Positions 1 through 7,728 of a stretch of 64,000 nt of DNA are shown piece after piece (positions within the stretch are counted from its first letter, which is position 1; each line of letters starts with the position of its first letter). The DNA comes from Oscillospiraceae bacterium (GTDB taxonomy: Bacteria > Bacillota > Clostridia > Oscillospirales > Oscillospiraceae). Position numbers and translations under genes: made by a program. Where the stretch lies: positions 1 through 64,000 of the forward strand of contig JAFSCK010000024.1 in the NCBI GenBank assembly GCA_017436785.1. Reading direction: 5' to 3'. The notes under the pieces were generated by a model. The model saw nothing but the letters and a program-made list of their open reading frames with translations, had not been told where the DNA came from and did no database searches.

Positions 1-138
1 GTGGTCCAGGACGGAGAGCACGCTCCCGCGTTTGCCTACAGTGAACGATTGGCGGTATCTGCAATCATTTCGATCAAGGGCATGGATCTGTACTTCAATT
101 CAATCAAGTATCATATTTCCCTTTGCAATAACACATAA
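1..138 (+). CDS. Possible 3' end of a gene cut by the window start
   Basis: An open frame runs from the first base to a TAA at 136-138 and gives a 45-residue tail ending YHISLCNNT. I do not recognise it. It is followed within 25 bp by a strong hairpin terminator, which fits a real gene end. The first 80 bases are richer in GC than the flanking sequence. The frame is short enough to occur by chance, so this is a weak call. Confidence 0.3.
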   Translation: MVQDGEHAPAFAYSERLAVSAIISIKGMDLYFNSIKYHISLCNNT

Positions 139-160
139 ATATCCTATAAATAACAAAACC

Positions 161-188
161 GGCGGTGCAATCACACGATTGCACCGCC
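161..188. terminator. Bidirectional hairpin terminator
   Basis: A perfect 12-bp stem, GGCGGTGCAATC (161-172) with GATTGCACCGCC (177-188), closes a 4-nt loop. The minus-strand side is followed by GGTTTTGTTATTT, so it suits the signal peptidase gene ending at 210. It may also serve the partial gene on the left. Confidence 0.8.
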
Positions 189-209
189 ATATTTATAGCA
201 TCAATACAA

Positions 210-776
210 CTAATTGACTGTTCCGATCCTTTTAAAATCAAATCGATCATCGCCTATCCCAGGGGCTATGAGCCATATGATTTTCCCTTGAATTTCGTCT
301 TTGTGGACCTGTCCAATTTGGGAATAACGGCTGTCGAGAGATTCCTCACGGTTGTCTCCTAAGACGAAGTAACAGTTTTCAGCTACTGTAATTGGGAAAC
401 CCAATTCCCCCTTTTCGTAAGTGGGTGTTAATGCGTAGGGTTCATCCAAAGCAATACCATCAACATAGACCAATCCGGTCTCGTTGTCAATATCAACTAT
501 CTGCCCTTCAACAGCAATTATCCTCTTGATAATACACTCCCCATTATGGAAACTGTCTTTCGCCGCCACAACAATGTCATCCTGCACATATTCGCTCACA
601 AGCCAATTACGCTTCATTAATAGTAAATCGCCATTAAGTAATGTGTTTTCCATAGATTCTCCCTGAACCCGAACAGGAAGAAATAATGAGAAGAATAGAA
701 CGAGCGTCGCGCCTAAAATTATATAAAAGTAAAGTTCGCTTTTCTTACCTTTTTTGCTCTTATTTTCATTTTCCAT
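210..776 (-). CDS. Type I signal peptidase (S26 family)
   Basis: This is a membrane-anchored serine protease of 188 residues that removes signal peptides from exported proteins. One membrane segment (about residues 15-34) precedes the catalytic Ser41 in GESMENTL. The general base is Lys84 in IIKRIIAVEG, and the late GDNREESLDSR box is present. I prefer the ATG at 776 to the one at 797 because an AGGCGGTG sequence lies 8 nt before it. The gene has its own LytTR-type promoter (803-864), matching the one in front of agrB. In staphylococci the signal peptidase SpsB trims the AgrD peptide, so a role in maturing the peptide encoded at 4001 is a reasonable inference, but it is not shown. Confidence 0.9.
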   Translation of the reverse strand: MENENKSKKGKKSELYFYIILGATLVLFFSLFLPVRVQGESMENTLLNGDLLLMKRNWLVSEYVQDDIVVAAKDSFHNGECIIKRIIAVEGQIVDIDNETGLVYVDGIALDEPYALTPTYEKGELGFPITVAENCYFVLGDNREESLDSRYSQIGQVHKDEIQGKIIWLIAPGIGDDRFDFKRIGTVN

Positions 777-802
777 ACTATAATCACCGCCTGTCATTCA
801 AA

Positions 803-864
803 ATCATAACACATCTAAAAACCAAATCAACTTATGTGTCGTAAATGGCCATAATTGTGGCGTA
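803..864 (-). promoter_or_regulatory. LytTR-type operator and promoter of the signal peptidase gene (site C)
   Basis: Read on the minus strand, TACGCCAC begins at 864 and TACGACAC at 843, a 21-bp period. Thirteen nt after the start of the second box comes TTGATT (830-825), then a 16-nt spacer and TATGAT (808-803). The same layout, including the 13-nt distance, occurs at 3329 and 8686. Direct repeats two helical turns apart are typical of LytTR regulators such as AgrA. The regulator assignment is inferred from the neighbouring gene at 2176. Confidence 0.75.
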
Positions 865-890
865 TGTGGCAAATTAGCAACGATATCCTA

Positions 891-929
891 AAAAGCACAG
901 GCAACACCTTTCGTGTTACCTGTGCTTTT
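891..929 (-). terminator. Hairpin terminator after the agrC-like gene
   Basis: The arms AAAAGCACAGGCAACAC (891-907) and GTGTTACCTGTGCTTTT (913-929) pair over 17 bp with one wobble. They overlap the end of the histidine kinase gene, and the minus-strand copy ends in TTTT. Confidence 0.75.
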
Positions 930-2173
930 CATAAGCTATTCAAATGCGCAACCACGCGGAAAACCCCATTTTTCTTTGTGATATCCAACTTGCCATTATA
1001 TTTTTCTACACACCTGGCCACATTCTTTAATCCAAAACCGTGATAGTTTCCTCTGACGCGGCGAAGATGCTTTTCCGTATACGGGTTGGAAACCTCATAA
1101 AATAAAATGTTGTTGTGTTTTTTGAGCTTAAGATTTATTTTGCGCTGTTCTTCCGGTAACGCAACACACGCCTCAATTGCATTATCTAGGGTGTTACCAA
1201 TAAGTACATATAAATCTGCAGCTGTAACAAACAGCTCCGAGGGAACCTGAACATCAATTTCTACTTCGATGCCAGAGTTTTTTGCAATTTGAAAATACTC
1301 GTTCAGAATAACACTTACAATTCTGTTATTCACATCAACAACGCAGGAGATGGAATCCAGCATTTCCTGAACTTCTGTCAGAGCAACACTTGTCGAGTCA
1401 ACTTGCGCCGCCCGTAGATATTTACTAATATCATGCCACAGGGCACGTGTTTCCTCCTGTTGCACACGCAACTGGTCGTAGTATTCTTGCTGCATCGCAT
1501 AATGGTGTTCCGCAATTTCAAAGTCCTTCTTGATCTGAGCTTGTTCACTGGTTTTGTTCGTGAAATAGATCATTATGATATTGGTATAAAGCAAACCTAA
1601 CAAAACGATCAAGAAGAGTGGATGCCATTCAAAATCCTTCACAAAACATTGCCACGCAAACAAGAAACATAACAAAATACTGATTATCCAACAAGGTAAC
1701 ACTGGCAACAGTATCTTGATAGACATCCGACTATGTGACTTTCTATTTATCACGCAAATTATGATAACAATCCCAAAGAGAAGAATGTGATTTGCAACCA
1801 GATACAGTGCTCTGGACGCATAATTGGCCATCAGTGCACTGGAATCAACACCACAAGATTGAAATGCTATCGCAGAGCCAACATCCGTGACGGCAACTAT
1901 AGCACAAAATGCTACACCCGATAATACCCCTTGGAGCATCCTGGCATCGAATATCAGCATACTTACAGCCCATACACCGACAAAAGCAACTCCTAATCGT
2001 GCGAATGCCATATCCTCTTGCAACGATAGAACCGTAATTATTCCACCAAAGACTCCATATAAAATGATTCTCTGCAACAAGGAAGCTCCACGCTTATTGA
2101 AAAGGCTTCCTAGAAACATATGGATCATCCATATTTCTGCTATTACGCACGCAACTTCAACAAAATAGTACAT
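929..2173 (-). CDS. AgrC-like sensor histidine kinase (GHKL type)
   Basis: The 414-residue protein has an N-terminal half of about six hydrophobic segments (residues 5-215). A coiled linker rich in Q and E follows, then LWHDISKYLRAAQ with the phospho-acceptor His. The C-terminal GHKL ATPase shows the N box (IGNTLDNAIEAC) and a glycine box (GNYHGFGLKNV). This is the layout of AgrC, BlpH and VirS kinases that sense peptides at the membrane. The gene follows the response regulator by 2 nt. I start at the ATG at 2173, 6 nt after AGGGAG, rather than the overlapping ATG at 2179. Its likely ligand is the peptide matured from the agrD at 4001. Confidence 0.9.
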   Translation of the reverse strand: MYYFVEVACVIAEIWMIHMFLGSLFNKRGASLLQRIILYGVFGGIITVLSLQEDMAFARLGVAFVGVWAVSMLIFDARMLQGVLSGVAFCAIVAVTDVGSAIAFQSCGVDSSALMANYASRALYLVANHILLFGIVIIICVINRKSHSRMSIKILLPVLPCWIISILLCFLFAWQCFVKDFEWHPLFLIVLLGLLYTNIIMIYFTNKTSEQAQIKKDFEIAEHHYAMQQEYYDQLRVQQEETRALWHDISKYLRAAQVDSTSVALTEVQEMLDSISCVVDVNNRIVSVILNEYFQIAKNSGIEVEIDVQVPSELFVTAADLYVLIGNTLDNAIEACVALPEEQRKINLKLKKHNNILFYEVSNPYTEKHLRRVRGNYHGFGLKNVARCVEKYNGKLDITKKNGVFRVVAHLNSL

Positions 2174-2175
2174 TC

Positions 2176-2862
2176 TCATCTCCCTAGGTAAGCATGCAGT
2201 TGGTCTTCAAATTCCTGCTGCTTTCTTCGACTAATGGGCACCACTGCCCCGTTTGTAAGGTGCAGTTCTTTTGCCATAGCCGTCTTAACATGCACAAAGT
2301 TTACTAAGTAACTTTGATGCGGCGAACCAAAATACCCATTCGGTAGATCTGTAACTATCTCTTTCAGTGTCGCACGGAAAGTATATTCCTTATCCATTGT
2401 ATGTAACACCGTATGGTGATTAAACACTTCAAAGTAATAGATATCGTTCATCCGGATTACATGAGATATTCCATCAGTAGTGAAGATGAAACGATTGGCC
2501 TTTACCTCACAAATTGCTGCGCCTAAGGCTTTGTTCAGTTGTTCCTGAACAATAGGTTTTGTCAAATACCTAAACGCAACACCATATCCGCGAATGGTAT
2601 ATGCAGTACTGTTAGTCAGAAAAATTATGATTGGAGCGGTTTCCTGTGCAACTAACTGCTCTGCAATATCATACCCATTAGGTGCATTCATTTCGATGTC
2701 AAGAATCGCTATATCGAAAGGATGCTTATTATTTTCGGTGTATAAGTCTGCAGCTTTTGTAAATGATGCCACCTCCAAAATGCCGACACCATCATATTTC
2801 TCCACGGCAGCTCGAAGCGCATAAAGATCCTTTGCTTCATCGTCACATATGGCAATACGCAT
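2176..2862 (-). CDS. AgrA-like LytTR response regulator
   Basis: The 228-residue protein has a receiver domain (residues 1-125) with acidic pocket CDDE, phospho-acceptor Asp in DIAILDIEMN, and the conserved Lys in YLTKP. A LytTR DNA-binding domain follows (about 130-228, with FEVFNHHTVLHT and SHQSYLVNF-like features). It is the natural partner of the kinase downstream. GGGGAGG 5 nt before the ATG at 2862 decides the start. LytTR regulators bind direct repeats spaced by two helical turns, and three such sites are seen at 843-864, 3329-3353 and 8686-8710. Confidence 0.92.
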   Translation of the reverse strand: MRIAICDDEAKDLYALRAAVEKYDGVGILEVASFTKAADLYTENNKHPFDIAILDIEMNAPNGYDIAEQLVAQETAPIIIFLTNSTAYTIRGYGVAFRYLTKPIVQEQLNKALGAAICEVKANRFIFTTDGISHVIRMNDIYYFEVFNHHTVLHTMDKEYTFRATLKEIVTDLPNGYFGSPHQSYLVNFVHVKTAMAKELHLTNGAVVPISRRKQQEFEDQLHAYLGR

Positions 2863-2882
2863 ACGAGCCTCCCCTTTGTATC

Positions 2883-3206
2883 TCATAATTCTGTCTTATG
2901 AAGTAACCGTGCAAACTCAATCAACAACGAACGCTTCTTCTCATCCATATGAAGAGCAAGATCAAAAAGCTCGCTGACATCCCCTTCGGTAATCGCCGAC
3001 TCAGAGAACAGCATATTGGCATCAATCCCCAGGCAAGCAATCAATGCCTGCAAGGTTTCGATTGAGGGCAGGCACTCGCCGCGTTCAAGCTGTCCGATAA
3101 AACTCGGAGTTTTGTCAATTTTCTCTGCTAATTGCTCTTGTGAAAGTCCCATAGCAATCCGCCTATCTCGGATGATTTGAACAAGTTTATCTTGAAAATT
3201 ATTCAT
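2883..3206 (-). CDS. XRE-family helix-turn-helix regulator
   Basis: This is a 107-residue protein. Residues 10-65 form an HTH_3 domain, with MGLSQEQLAEKIDKTPSFIG as the turn and recognition helix and LERGECLPSIETL following. The C-terminal 40 residues are acidic and helical (DLALHMDEKKRSLLIEF). Upstream of the kinase and regulator genes, it is probably the first gene of the same minus-strand operon. The ATG at 3206 is preceded by AGGTGG at 8 nt; a GTG at 3218 lacks a site. The perfect 11-bp dyad at 3271-3299 in the divergent promoter region is the obvious candidate operator. Confidence 0.88.
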   Translation of the reverse strand: MNNFQDKLVQIIRDRRIAMGLSQEQLAEKIDKTPSFIGQLERGECLPSIETLQALIACLGIDANMLFSESAITEGDVSELFDLALHMDEKKRSLLIEFARLLHKTEL

Positions 3207-3270
3207 CGGTTTCGCCACCTATCAGTATGATGGCACTATTATAACCGAAATGGACAATCAATTTAATTAA

Positions 3271-3299
3271 GTAGCACTACTATTATACAGTAGTGCTAC
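3271..3299. promoter_or_regulatory. Perfect 11-bp dyad in the agr divergent promoter region
   Basis: GTAGCACTACT (3271-3281) and AGTAGTGCTAC (3289-3299) are perfect inverse copies around a 7-nt centre that contains TATTATAC. A TATAAT hexamer for the minus-strand operon lies just left of it at 3237-3242. The position between the divergent XRE and agrB genes suggests an operator, most simply for the XRE protein at 2883. Confidence 0.55.
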
Positions 3300-3328
3300 T
3301 GTTTTATCAATACCATCTTTCCTCCGCA

Positions 3329-3391
3329 TACGACACCAAAAGCACCACCTACGCCAAATCGCTTGATATCAAAGTCCAGATTTGTTAGAAA
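3329..3391 (+). promoter_or_regulatory. LytTR-type operator and promoter of agrBD (site A)
   Basis: TACGACAC starts at 3329 and TACGCCAA at 3350 (21-bp period). TTGATA at 3363-3368 lies 13 nt after the start of the second box, and TAGAAA at 3386-3391 follows a 17-nt spacer. The weak -10 suits an activator-dependent promoter. Sites at 8686 and 864 share the geometry and much of the sequence. Confidence 0.75.
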
Positions 3392-3415
3392 AATAATGTA
3401 GAAAGGGTGATCCAG

Positions 3416-3985
3416 TTGATCAAACGTCTGTCACACTCCTTAGCGCAAAAGATCGTGAACTCCGGAGCTGGGAGAAACCATAGTACTGCTGCTATAGCTT
3501 TTGGCTTAGAGTTAATTTTTACATATTTCTTTGGCACGGCAATTTTAATGGTTATCTCTGTTCTCTGCCGACAGCCCTTGGCATGGCTTGTCTTTATTCT
3601 TGGGTTCGCACCCCTTAGAACTACGGCTGGCGGATTTCATGCCAAGTCGCAGCTCTCCTGCTTTGCGGTGTCTTCCGGGATCTTTCTCTTATCCATGATC
3701 GTTTCGTTCCTTTGGTCATGGACAAGCACCATTTATTTGCTGGTATGCTCTGTTACTTTGATCCTGGTACTGTTACTATCCCCTGTTGAAGCAGTTAATA
3801 AAAAACTCACCCAGGAGCAGCGAAGCAAGAATCGCACTCGGAGCTTAATCATTTCCGTCATTAACATCGTAATTACATTGTTATTTTGCGTGATGAATGT
3901 TGCATCTGCATTGATCAACCTGTACTTTGCAGGAATTGCCATGGCTGCAGTGTCGCTCATCATTGCTAAAATAAAACCATACTGA
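3416..3985 (+). CDS. agrB: AgrB-like peptide-processing membrane protease
   Basis: The 189-residue membrane protein is mostly hydrophobic, with several membrane segments. The catalytic pair of AgrB is visible as the His and Cys in TAGGFHAKSQLSC; their 7-residue spacing is that of His77 and Cys84 in staphylococcal AgrB. Enzymes of this family cut the C-terminal tail from AgrD and form the thiolactone ring. The start is chosen as TTG at 3416, since AAAGGGTGATC upstream matches the anti-Shine-Dalgarno sequence and lies 8 nt away; a GTG at 3407 is the alternative. agrD follows 15 nt downstream. Confidence 0.9.
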   Translation: MIKRLSHSLAQKIVNSGAGRNHSTAAIAFGLELIFTYFFGTAILMVISVLCRQPLAWLVFILGFAPLRTTAGGFHAKSQLSCFAVSSGIFLLSMIVSFLWSWTSTIYLLVCSVTLILVLLLSPVEAVNKKLTQEQRSKNRTRSLIISVINIVITLLFCVMNVASALINLYFAGIAMAAVSLIIAKIKPY

Positions 3986-4000
3986 AGGGAGGATTTCTTT

Positions 4001-4144
4001 ATGAAAGCGAAAATCATGAATGGTCTCATGAAGCTAGCTGGATCTGTTGCTGCCTTGGCAATGATTTGTGCCGTATCCAACATCAACAGCACATGCTTGT
4101 TTTTAGCTTACCAGCCAGATATTCCTGATAGCTTAGATGCTTAG
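4001..4144 (+). CDS. agrD: AgrD-like autoinducing peptide precursor
   Basis: This is a 47-residue precursor, short enough to be missed by routine gene calling. GGAGG lies about 9 nt before the ATG. It has the three AgrD parts: an amphipathic leader (MKAKIMNGLMKLAGSVAAL), a core around NINSTCLFLAYQP, and an acidic tail (DIPDSLDA). Cys32 would form a thiolactone with a residue 4 to 5 positions on, giving a ring such as CLFLA or CLFLAY. The Pro and acidic tail after the core matches AgrD tails removed by AgrB. The exact mature peptide cannot be read from sequence. Confidence 0.85.
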   Translation: MKAKIMNGLMKLAGSVAALAMICAVSNINSTCLFLAYQPDIPDSLDA

Positions 4145-4288
4145 AGCACAAATTCACCTTCTGATACGCCCCTGCTGTGATTGGGCATTATTTTAATATA
4201 GTGCTCAACTGCCAGTCATAATCCGTTAGTGGCTGGGGGCAATAGATAACGGAGAAACCACCCTTTATCTCAAAAAATGGAGGATCTT

Positions 4289-4696
4289 ATGACTAAAAGA
4301 ATTGTATCTTTTGTACTCATCATGTGCGTTTGCCTGTCCCTTTTTGTATTTGCTGGAGCAGTACGGTTTGACCCTAACTATAATTCCCACCTGAATGTAA
4401 AATACCATTATATTCCCATCTTGAAAGATTCCGCTACCGGTTATATGGGACTGCCGTACTGGGATTCCTATAACAGCATAAGCAGTCTTTACTCCCAAGT
4501 TACTGTAACTGCATATAATAATTCTACAAGCGAGACTGCCACTCAAAACTGCTACAATGACACCGCCGTAATGGAAGGTTGGAGCGAGTATACTTCTGCC
4601 ACCGCAAAAATCCGTGCCATTACTTCTGCAACTGCCAACTTCCTTCTTGGTGCAGACACAGGAACTGCAAGACAAATCGCATCCTGGACTAAGTAA
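4289..4696 (+). CDS. Small secreted protein of unknown function
   Basis: The product has 135 residues, with a clear signal peptide (KRIVSFVLIMCVCLSLFVFA then AGAV) and about 110 polar residues rich in Tyr, Ser, Thr and Asn. A single Cys remains in the mature part (TQNCYNDT). I do not recognise a family. It is followed by a two-permease MacB-like transporter and a signal peptidase. That arrangement recalls lactococcin-972-like bacteriocin loci, where a secreted peptide sits beside an ABC immunity transporter, but the sequence itself does not show that family. The ATG at 4289 has GGAGG 5 to 6 nt upstream; the ATG at 4277 has no site. Confidence 0.7.
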   Translation: MTKRIVSFVLIMCVCLSLFVFAGAVRFDPNYNSHLNVKYHYIPILKDSATGYMGLPYWDSYNSISSLYSQVTVTAYNNSTSETATQNCYNDTAVMEGWSEYTSATAKIRAITSATANFLLGADTGTARQIASWTK

Positions 4697-4734
4697 TAAT
4701 TTACATTTTTCAAAAATCAAGCTATAGGAGAACG

Positions 4735-4761
4735 GGTGGTGGAGGTATTACCTCCACCACC
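4735..4761 (+). terminator. Perfect hairpin between the secreted protein and the ABC permease
   Basis: GGTGGTGGAGGTA (4735-4747) and TACCTCCACCACC (4749-4761) form a perfect 13-bp inverted repeat with almost no loop. Only a short T tract follows (CTACTTT), so it is better seen as an attenuator or RNA-processing hairpin than as a strong terminator. It also hides a Shine-Dalgarno-like GGAGG. Confidence 0.55.
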
Positions 4762-4774
4762 TACTTTGGCAATT

Positions 4775-5833
4775 ATGATTCGTTATCTGATAAAACATAA
4801 TATATGGAAGTTAATCCGGCATAGGACCGTCTTGGGTATAATTATTATTCTAAGTCTAATTGTATCAACTTTCGGTGTGTTGTTTTTTTCTGGCTATTTC
4901 TCTTATTCATACTACGACTCAATAAAAGGCAAAACTAGTAGTCTATCTATAACAATCACACCAACCTCGTCTTCCCAAGACATACAGTCGATTTTAAATA
5001 CCATCACAAATCTTTCGGGTGGTAGCATTAATTCAATCACGCTTTCTGATGGGGCTATTAATAATAATTATTCAGACGGTAATGCAATTCCAGTCATTGG
5101 AAAGTACAGCAAAACAGAAGAAGAACAACTCCTCCTTGGAAGGTATTTCCACGAAGGAGAAAACTGTCCAGTGGTTTTACTTTCGGAAACATGTGCTTCT
5201 ATACTCGGTGTTAGTAATATGCCTTTGTCCGAAACCCTCTCCTTAGCAGACAAGCAGTTCGAAATAATCGGCATATTATTTCATTCCGACCTCGCATACA
5301 TTCTTCCTATTAATTACTATATGGATCATTATACCGCAAACAAAATAGATGTCTTCTTTAATGCCCATCTTGAAAAGGAAAGCCTGAGAGTCATTCAGAA
5401 CTTGCCGGGCGTGAGAAATGCCGAATATTCTGAGCCCCCTTCCCCTTTTTTGAGTGCGGAGTTTATTCCTTCACTTATACAAATATTATTGATATACAGC
5501 TTTACATTTCTTAATATAATTCTCGTTATTCAATTATGGCAACAATCGAATATGGAACAGTATAAACTCTACTACTGCCTTGGTGCCAATTTGGGAACTA
5601 TAACCACTATCGCCTCTATGCAGATTATTTTTGTTTCTATATTTGGTGTGCTTATTGGATACCTCGTATTTCTACTTTTATTACCAACATTCACTTCTTG
5701 TGGCATCATATATGCTACTATAGTTGATTGTTCAGTTCTTGTCATCATAATAAGTGCTATTATTTCGCTATTTTCAATAATATATTGCAAAAAATTTACG
5801 AATGGCCTCCGTGCATTTCGAGGGAGGAGTTAA
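4775..5833 (+). CDS. ABC transporter permease, FtsX/MacB-like
   Basis: The 352-residue protein has one N-terminal membrane segment (about residues 20-42), an extracytoplasmic domain of about 190 residues, and three C-terminal segments (from about 240), the standard FtsX-fold layout. It is paired with a second permease at 5838 and the ATPase at 7025. The ATG at 4775 starts at MIRYLIKHNIWK; a GTG in frame at 4736 lies inside the hairpin and is unlikely. No good ribosome site is visible, so translation may depend on the upstream gene. Related transporters export peptides or give self-protection from them. Confidence 0.8.
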   Translation: MIRYLIKHNIWKLIRHRTVLGIIIILSLIVSTFGVLFFSGYFSYSYYDSIKGKTSSLSITITPTSSSQDIQSILNTITNLSGGSINSITLSDGAINNNYSDGNAIPVIGKYSKTEEEQLLLGRYFHEGENCPVVLLSETCASILGVSNMPLSETLSLADKQFEIIGILFHSDLAYILPINYYMDHYTANKIDVFFNAHLEKESLRVIQNLPGVRNAEYSEPPSPFLSAEFIPSLIQILLIYSFTFLNIILVIQLWQQSNMEQYKLYYCLGANLGTITTIASMQIIFVSIFGVLIGYLVFLLLLPTFTSCGIIYATIVDCSVLVIIISAIISLFSIIYCKKFTNGLRAFRGRS

Positions 5834-5837
5834 ACAT

Positions 5838-7028
5838 ATGGGTACACCTATCATTCTTTCACTTAACCTAATACTTAAAAGAATCCGAATGCATATCCTG
5901 CTTGTTTTACAAATGGTAATAACTATTCTTTTGCTAGTTATGATAATTGGAAGAATCCAATTTGTTAATACTTCCTCCCAAATTGCTAGAACATTCTCTG
6001 GGCAGAATGCATACTATTTTATGCCTTACCAATATATTAACAATGAGTTCAACTTAACTGAAACACTACAACACTCAAGTATTGACTCGTTCACAATAGG
6101 AGAAATTGGCAATCTCGCTTTTTATGATGAGAACCAGAATATCATTACTGCATACGGATATAACGATGCAATAATCCAGTCATGTAATATCGATCTGGAC
6201 ATCGGACAATGGTTTACTCATACAGAAACAACAAACGTCCCTGCCATCGCAATAGGTTCGCAATACTCCATTGGTGATCTTATTTATCTTCAAGAATGCC
6301 TTGAGGGAAAAATATACACTGTAGAGATCATTGGCATACTAGACTGGGATAAACATATTCTTACCTTCGAGAAAAGTGCAAGTCGAGGTGCAGCAACAGC
6401 GGAGTACCTAATATCCAATCCAGTACGCAGTCTAATTATGCCATACGACTCCTCTATATACAATTCTATAGCCAAACCAGAACAATTGGATCACCTTATT
6501 TTGGAAAGATCATTAGCAAACATAGTACTTTTGGATAAACAACAAGATATGGAATTGGCCGAGGAATTATTACTTGAATACGGCCATGCTACTTCAATAG
6601 ATGACATGCTGGTGAATTACGAAAAATCGATTAACGATGAACTGTTGATATATTCAGTAATTTGCACTGTCTTTTCCGTTCTCACAATTGTAGGTATAGG
6701 TGGAAACAATGGCATACAAAATATAATTAATAAATATGATTTCATAATTTACTATATGTTGGGAGCAACACAAAAAACATGTGTCCTAACTGAAGCTATA
6801 CGTTCAGGAATTGTAATTATTTTAAGTTATGTCATTGCAATTATGATCTATCATCTGGTACCTACACTATTTCCAATAAGCGCCTACCATATTACATTGC
6901 AAACTTGGACTGTAATACTCATATTTTTGTTAGTGATATATGCTATCACCTCAGGGGTTTTCCTATATCGTCTTAGCAAAAACAATCTAATATCATCCTA
7001 CAAAGAAAGCTTGAAAGGAAAAATATGA
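5838..7028 (+). CDS. ABC transporter permease, FtsX/MacB-like, second subunit
   Basis: The 396-residue protein has the same layout as its neighbour: an N-terminal membrane segment (residues 15-38), a large extracytoplasmic part, then three membrane segments (about 270-380). AGGGAGGAG lies 7 nt before the ATG at 5838. The gene begins 4 nt after the previous one and overlaps the ATPase start by 4 nt, so the three are translationally coupled. Two unequal permeases sharing one ATPase suggest a heterodimeric channel. Confidence 0.82.
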   Translation: MGTPIILSLNLILKRIRMHILLVLQMVITILLLVMIIGRIQFVNTSSQIARTFSGQNAYYFMPYQYINNEFNLTETLQHSSIDSFTIGEIGNLAFYDENQNIITAYGYNDAIIQSCNIDLDIGQWFTHTETTNVPAIAIGSQYSIGDLIYLQECLEGKIYTVEIIGILDWDKHILTFEKSASRGAATAEYLISNPVRSLIMPYDSSIYNSIAKPEQLDHLILERSLANIVLLDKQQDMELAEELLLEYGHATSIDDMLVNYEKSINDELLIYSVICTVFSVLTIVGIGGNNGIQNIINKYDFIIYYMLGATQKTCVLTEAIRSGIVIILSYVIAIMIYHLVPTLFPISAYHITLQTWTVILIFLLVIYAITSGVFLYRLSKNNLISSYKESLKGKI

Positions 7029-7690
7029 ACATTACTATACATGCCTTAACAAAAACTTTTAAGCATAAATCTATGCCAATTACAGAAGTGTTGAAAAATG
7101 TCAATTTGACTATTTCCCAGGGAGAACTTGTTGCAATTCAAGGAAAATCTGGTGCTGGAAAAACAACACTTCTAAATATCATTGGATGCTTAGATATTCC
7201 CTCATCTGGTCAATATTGGATCGATGAGCAGGATATATTATCGCTTTCAAACAGTACCCGCGCTAAGTTACGTAATCAAAGATTCGGTTTCATTATGCAG
7301 GATTACGCATTAATTAACGACGAAACTGTAATGGATAACATTATTCTCCCCGCTGTCTTCGCTAAAACCCCAATCCTTAAGGCAAAGGAACGAGCGAACA
7401 TATTGCTTGCCCGATTCAATTTAGAACATCTTTCTGCGAAGCGCATTTCTGCATTATCCGGTGGTGAAAAGCAACGAGTTGCTATTATTAGGGCTTTAAT
7501 GAATGATCCCGATTGTATCCTTGCTGACGAACCCACCGGTGCACTTGATTCTAAAAATTCTCATGAAATAATGAAAGTTTTTATAGAATTAAACAACATC
7601 GGAAAAACTATCATTGTAGTAACTCACGACGATACGATAGCAAATATGTGTAACAGAATTGTCCGCATCGCTGATGGCATCGTTGAATAG
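7025..7690 (+). CDS. ABC transporter ATP-binding protein, MacB/LolD-type
   Basis: This is a 221-residue ATPase with Walker A GKSGAGKTT (about residues 38-46), Q-loop (IMQDYALI), signature LSGGEKQR, Walker B CILADEPTGALD and H-loop VVTHDD. These belong to the family that powers FtsX-fold permeases. It overlaps the preceding permease by 4 nt, and a signal peptidase gene follows 38 nt later. The complex probably moves or removes a secreted peptide, possibly the product of 4289 or a hydrophobic toxin. Confidence 0.93.
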   Translation: MNITIHALTKTFKHKSMPITEVLKNVNLTISQGELVAIQGKSGAGKTTLLNIIGCLDIPSSGQYWIDEQDILSLSNSTRAKLRNQRFGFIMQDYALINDETVMDNIILPAVFAKTPILKAKERANILLARFNLEHLSAKRISALSGGEKQRVAIIRALMNDPDCILADEPTGALDSKNSHEIMKVFIELNNIGKTIIVVTHDDTIANMCNRIVRIADGIVE

Positions 7691-7728
7691 GTATCATTTT
7701 TCTTAAATGAGACAAGGAGACATCGCAT

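Noticed and set aside
4265..4720. Minus-strand frame opposite the small secreted protein
   Set aside because: The plus-strand frame has a signal peptide and GGAGG; the minus-strand frame has neither.
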